DNA from: an uncultured Clostridium sp.
GTDB taxonomy: Bacteria > Bacillota > Clostridia > TANB77 > CAG-508
NCBI GenBank assembly: GCA_950059165.1
Contig: CATLUC010000075.1
Coordinates: 1-8,237 of the forward strand
Reading direction: 5' to 3'
DNA: 8,237 bases
The notes under the pieces are model-generated. The model ran no database searches and had not been told where the DNA came from. It worked only from the letters and a program-made list of their open reading frames with translations. Positions 5,823 to 8,237 of this stretch are shown here, one piece after another. Within the stretch, counting starts at the first letter, position 1. Every line of letters starts with the position of its first letter. The position numbers were made by a program, and so were the translations under genes.

Positions 5823-6950
5823 TCAATTTAATTCCTTTTTAAGTTCTTCAAGTCTTTTTTTATTTATTGGAATTATACTTAGAATTGTTTTTTCATCTAT
5901 ATTTGTTTGTAGCATTTTCATAATTATTTTATTTTCTGCTTTTTCTACTGCTTTTTCTCTTTTTTTTATTTTTGCCTCTTTCTCTTTTACCTTGCTTTCT
6001 TGCTCCTTTACCTTGCTTTCTTGCTTCTTTACCTTTGTTTGCTTTCTCTTTACTCTAGTTTCTATTGCAAGCATCTCATCAATTTTATTATTAATAATTT
6101 CAACAAACATACTATTTCCTCCTTTTTCGTCGTCTAATTGCTTTATAATTTCTTTATACTTTTGCCTACTGAGTTTATCTTTAAGTATATATTTTATTAA
6201 TCTTTGCATAAATTGTTTCTGTTTAATATCCATTTCCTGTTTTACAATAGTTTGTAAATATTCCTCTAATTCTTCGTAATTTTTTGCTTTTTCTAATAAG
6301 AACATTTTACTTAATAATGATTTACTTTCTATTAACTCTTTTTGAGTATAATTATTAATGTCAATTATTTGAAAATTAGCAAATTCTTTAACTTTACAAC
6401 CTATTAATTTTTCTTGTTTATTTGTCAAATATTTTGTGGCATTCCATTTTTTATTTCCAGTATAAATCACAAAAGAATATACAGTTGGTAATTTATAGTC
6501 TTTTTTCATAATACTAAAAATGTTAATGGCACTTTCCATAATTGCAATATTATACTTTAATATTCTGTATGGCATTGAATAATCAATTGTAGACTGATGC
6601 TCTATTAAAAAAAATATATTTTGATTTATTTTTTTATAAACTATGTCTGATTCTATTCTGCTAAAATTCTCCGTAATAAATTCCCTATTATATTTTTCTA
6701 TATCGGTTTCATTTAAAGCATATTTTGTATTTTTTATTTGTAGCATTTCATTTAAAAAGTCAACAACTTCTTTTTTATTATTTAATACTTCTTTAAAAAT
6801 TTTATCATGATGATTTGTTACCTTTTTAGGTTTTCTTTTATATTCATATTGATATTCTTCTTCCACATCTCTTAGTAATATATGTGGTTTTTCCACTTTT
6901 GTAAGAATTTTTTTATAGTATATATAGTCATTATATGTAAATACTTCCAT
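5823..6950 (-). CDS. Rpn/PD-(D/E)XK nuclease family protein with C-terminal coiled coil
   Basis: A 375-residue member of the Rpn-like (PDDEXK_2, 'putative transposase') family; known Rpn proteins are DNA endonucleases that can promote recombination, and some relatives act in phage defence. Visible motifs: HHDKIFKEVLNNKKEVVDFL (47-66), ESDIVYK with D102, and NIFFLIEHQS with E117 and Q119, the D...ExQ form of the PD-(D/E)XK core, then YSMPYRILKYNIAIMES (124-140). A coiled coil of seven-residue repeats spans about 295-350. It ends with a short helical module (DEKTILSIIPINKKRLEEL) common in this family. ATG 6950 follows AGGAGGAAT at four bases. It stands alone between the dnaB terminator and the secG promoter, with long AT-rich flanks, as expected for a moveable accessory gene. 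Function in this host is not known. No in-frame CGG occurs; one out-of-frame CGG (ACG GAG, 6673-6671) causes no break. Confidence 0.85.
   Translation of the reverse strand: MEVFTYNDYIYYKKILTKVEKPHILLRDVEEEYQYEYKRKPKKVTNHHDKIFKEVLNNKKEVVDFLNEMLQIKNTKYALNETDIEKYNREFITENFSRIESDIVYKKINQNIFFLIEHQSTIDYSMPYRILKYNIAIMESAINIFSIMKKDYKLPTVYSFVIYTGNKKWNATKYLTNKQEKLIGCKVKEFANFQIIDINNYTQKELIESKSLLSKMFLLEKAKNYEELEEYLQTIVKQEMDIKQKQFMQRLIKYILKDKLSRQKYKEIIKQLDDEKGGNSMFVEIINNKIDEMLAIETRVKRKQTKVKKQESKVKEQESKVKEKEAKIKKREKAVEKAENKIIMKMLQTNIDEKTILSIIPINKKRLEELKKELN
5989..6051 (-). repeat. 21-base tandem repeat encoding heptads of the coiled coil
   Basis: Two nearly identical 21-base units (5989-6009, 6010-6030; one difference) and a diverged third (6031-6051) encode KVKEQES, KVKKQES and a diverged KRKQT-type unit. 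Each DNA unit equals exactly one heptad, so copy-number change would lengthen or shorten the coil without breaking the frame. Confidence 0.85.
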
Positions 6951-7130
6951 ATATTCCTCCTTATTTTAATTGTTTTTTATTTTTAAGTCAATTTTTATTT
7001 TATAGTAAATGTTAATTTAAAAGCCCTTTTGCTCTTAAATCCTCTTTTTTTTGTATCTTTACATACATTTTTTATTCTAGTTTCTTGAATTTATAAGATT
7101 TAAACTTTTGATTTAAATATAATCTTAATA
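6951..7130 (-). other. AT-rich non-coding leader of the nuclease gene
   Basis: No gene is seen on either strand. Together with the adjoining dnaB terminator it makes a gap of about 260 bases. It contains long A and T tracts, and TTGACT and TAAAAT boxes 17 bases apart (6991-6963 on -), but a start from those would fall inside the ribosome binding site, so the promoter is not assigned. Confidence 0.5.
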
Positions 7131-7171
7131 TAAAAACACGATTAATAATCCAAAACCTTATTATCGTGTTT
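7131..7171 (-). terminator. Intrinsic terminator downstream of dnaB
   Basis: AAACACGAT plus AATAA (7134-7148, one bulged T) pairs with TTATT plus ATCGTGTTT (7158-7171), loop TCCAAAACC. On the - strand the stem ends in a GTTTTTA run. It lies 40 bases after the dnaB stop codon and separates dnaB from the nuclease gene. Confidence 0.75.
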
Positions 7172-7211
7172 AATTTTACTATATATTTTAATAATTGTCA
7201 AGTAATATCAT

Positions 7212-8237
7212 TTAATCATCAAATCGTTTTTCTAAGTTGACAAATTTTGTGTAGCTTCCTAACCATAATAATTCTACTGTTCCTGTTGAACCACCTCTGT
7301 GTTTTGCCATAATTACTTCTGCAATGTCTTTTTTCTCACTATCTTGATTATAATAATCATCCCTGTATAAAAACATAACTATGTCTGCATCTTGCTCAAT
7401 TGCACCTGATTCCCTTAAGTCTGAGAGCATTGGTCTATGGTCTGGTCTTTGTTCTACTGCTCTTGATAGCTGGGATAAAGCTATTACTGGTACTCCTATT
7501 TCTTTTGCCAGTATTTTAAGTGAACGGCTTATTTCTGATATTTCTTGTTCACGACTTCCATTTCTTTTGCTACTTCCTTGCACTAGTTGCAAATAATCAA
7601 TAACTACCATTCCTATATTTTTTTCTAATTTTAATTTTCTGCATTTTGCACGTATTTCCATAACAGATATTCCGAGGTGTGTCATCAATATAAATTTCTG
7701 CCTCTGATAGTGGTCCTATTGCTCCGAGCAAGTTTTGTCCAATCATTTTCTTCTAGTTTTCCTGTTCTTACTTTATTGCTGTCTACCATTGCTTCACTAC
7801 ACATTATTCTGTTTACTAATTGGTCTTTTGACATCTCTAAGCTGAATACTGCTACTGGGGTGTTTGCTCTTACTGCTGCATTTACTGCTATATTAAGTGC
7901 AAATGCTGTTTTTCCCATTGCAGGTCTTGCGGCAATTAGTATGAGTTCTGAACCATGAAAACCAGCAGTTCTGTAATCTAGCTCTGAAAATCCCGATGGA
8001 ACTCCTGTAATGTGCTGTTTTCTGTTATATAGTTCTTCTAGCTTTGTAAAGCTTTCTACTAAAACGTCTTTTATAGGTGCATATCCTTTTTGATTTTTTT
8101 CTTGCATTATGTTAAAAATTCTTTTTTCTGCACCTTCCATTATATCTTCTACATCTTGTAGTGGGTCATATCCTAGTTCTATTATTTCATTTGCCGTTTT
8201 TATTAGTCTTCTTAATGTTGATTTTTCTTCAACTATT
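7212..8237 (-). CDS. dnaB: Replicative DNA helicase DnaB, 5' part off window, two +1 shifts at CGG
   Basis: Hexameric helicase that unwinds DNA at the replication fork (called dnaC in Bacillus). About 340 of an expected 440-450 residues are present; the frame is open to the right edge and includes the linker (STLRRLIKTANEI, ELGYDPLQDVED). The RecA-like domain has Walker A ARPAMGKT (7907-7930) and Walker B VVID (7596-7607), with QLSRAVEQRPDHRPMLSDLR and RESGAIEQDADIVMFLYRD downstream and the normal C terminus. Read conventionally, the gene stops after TIRGRNLY and restarts in another frame. Skipping C at two in-frame CGG codons (7726, 7674) restores LAGAIGPLSEAEIYIDDTPG and then ISVMEIRAKC, ordinary DnaB sequence. 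The middle 17-codon segment has no start codon of its own that would matter and is reachable only by shifting twice. As DnaB is essential and normally single-copy, a double frameshift mutation is implausible. Three-quarters of the gene is visible; the start is outside. Confidence 0.95.
7671..7674 (-). other. +1 recoding site D (CCT CGGA ATA) in dnaB
   Basis: Exactly 17 codons after site C, the codon at 7674-7672 is CGG in the shifted frame, after GAC ACA CCT. Skipping the C at 7674 gives GGA and DDTPGISVMEIRAKC, the conserved DnaB segment where the Gly after T-P is highly conserved. The frame then runs unbroken to the TAA/stop at 7212. Confidence 0.93.
7723..7726 (-). other. +1 recoding site C (GCT CGGA GCA) in dnaB
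   Basis: In the frame entering from the right edge, the codon at 7726-7724 is CGG, after AAA CTT GCT. Zero frame gives R-S-N-R-T-T and a TGA 15 codons on, at 7685-7687. Skipping the C at 7726 gives GGA GCA ATA GGA CCA (GAIGP) and 17 family-like codons down to the next CGG. Confidence 0.92.

Noticed and set aside
5992..6279. Open frame on + opposite the nuclease coiled coil
   Set aside because: It is Ser/Phe/Cys-rich antisense of the Lys/Glu repeats, without a ribosome binding site or family resemblance.
6963..6991. TTGACT-17-TAAAAT promoter for the nuclease gene
   Set aside because: The boxes look good, but transcription would start within the ribosome binding site at about 6956, leaving no usable leader.
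7671..7726. Two sequencing or assembly errors in dnaB
   Set aside because: Errors would have to insert the same C before GG four times in two genes while leaving the many TGG sequences and the out-of-frame CGG sites untouched. Still worth a read-level check.
7381..7958. Open frames on + opposite dnaB
   Set aside because: They are antisense to conserved helicase motifs and match no family.

Overview
This is AT-rich DNA from a low-GC, Gram-positive, probably Clostridia-like bacterium, quite possibly an uncultured gut lineage. That placement rests on protein resemblance and gene content (a GerAC-type spore germination protein, a secG-rnr pair, a Firmicutes-like DnaB) and was not tested by database search.

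Layout. Positions 1-118 hold the possible tail of a + strand gene and a strong intrinsic terminator. About 120-1650 is an IS110-family insertion sequence on the - strand: a DEDD recombinase gene (241-1418) and, upstream of it, a structured segment that looks like a bridge RNA with its own promoter (1449-1648). Next, on +, come an orphan gerAC-like gene (1708-2937), two hairpins, and a 59-residue membrane protein gene (3065-3244). The rest is on -: rnr (RNase R, 3255-5372), secG (5442-5690), a Rpn/PD-(D/E)XK-type nuclease with a heptad-repeat coiled coil (5823-6950), and the replicative helicase gene dnaB, which runs in from the right edge (7212-8237).

The main observation is a translational one. 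dnaB and the IS110 recombinase each appear broken by two frameshifts. All four breaks are the same event: an in-frame CGG codon, preceded by a codon ending in T and followed by A or T, at which the reading frame must move +1 so that the C is skipped and GGA/GGT (Gly) is read. With this one rule applied, dnaB becomes a continuous, family-like helicase and the recombinase a 391-residue protein ending at position 241. No other in-frame CGG occurs in any gene here, and genes without CGG (rnr, secG, gerAC, the nuclease, the small membrane gene) are uninterrupted. Three out-of-frame CGG triplets in coding strands cause no break. Since DnaB is essential, this suggests that CGG is not read as Arg in this organism but works as a +1 recoding signal, in effect a CGGW quadruplet read as Gly. 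Close parallels that I recall are mitochondrial, such as the AGG shifts in Perkinsus cox1. I know of no bacterial example, but could not search.
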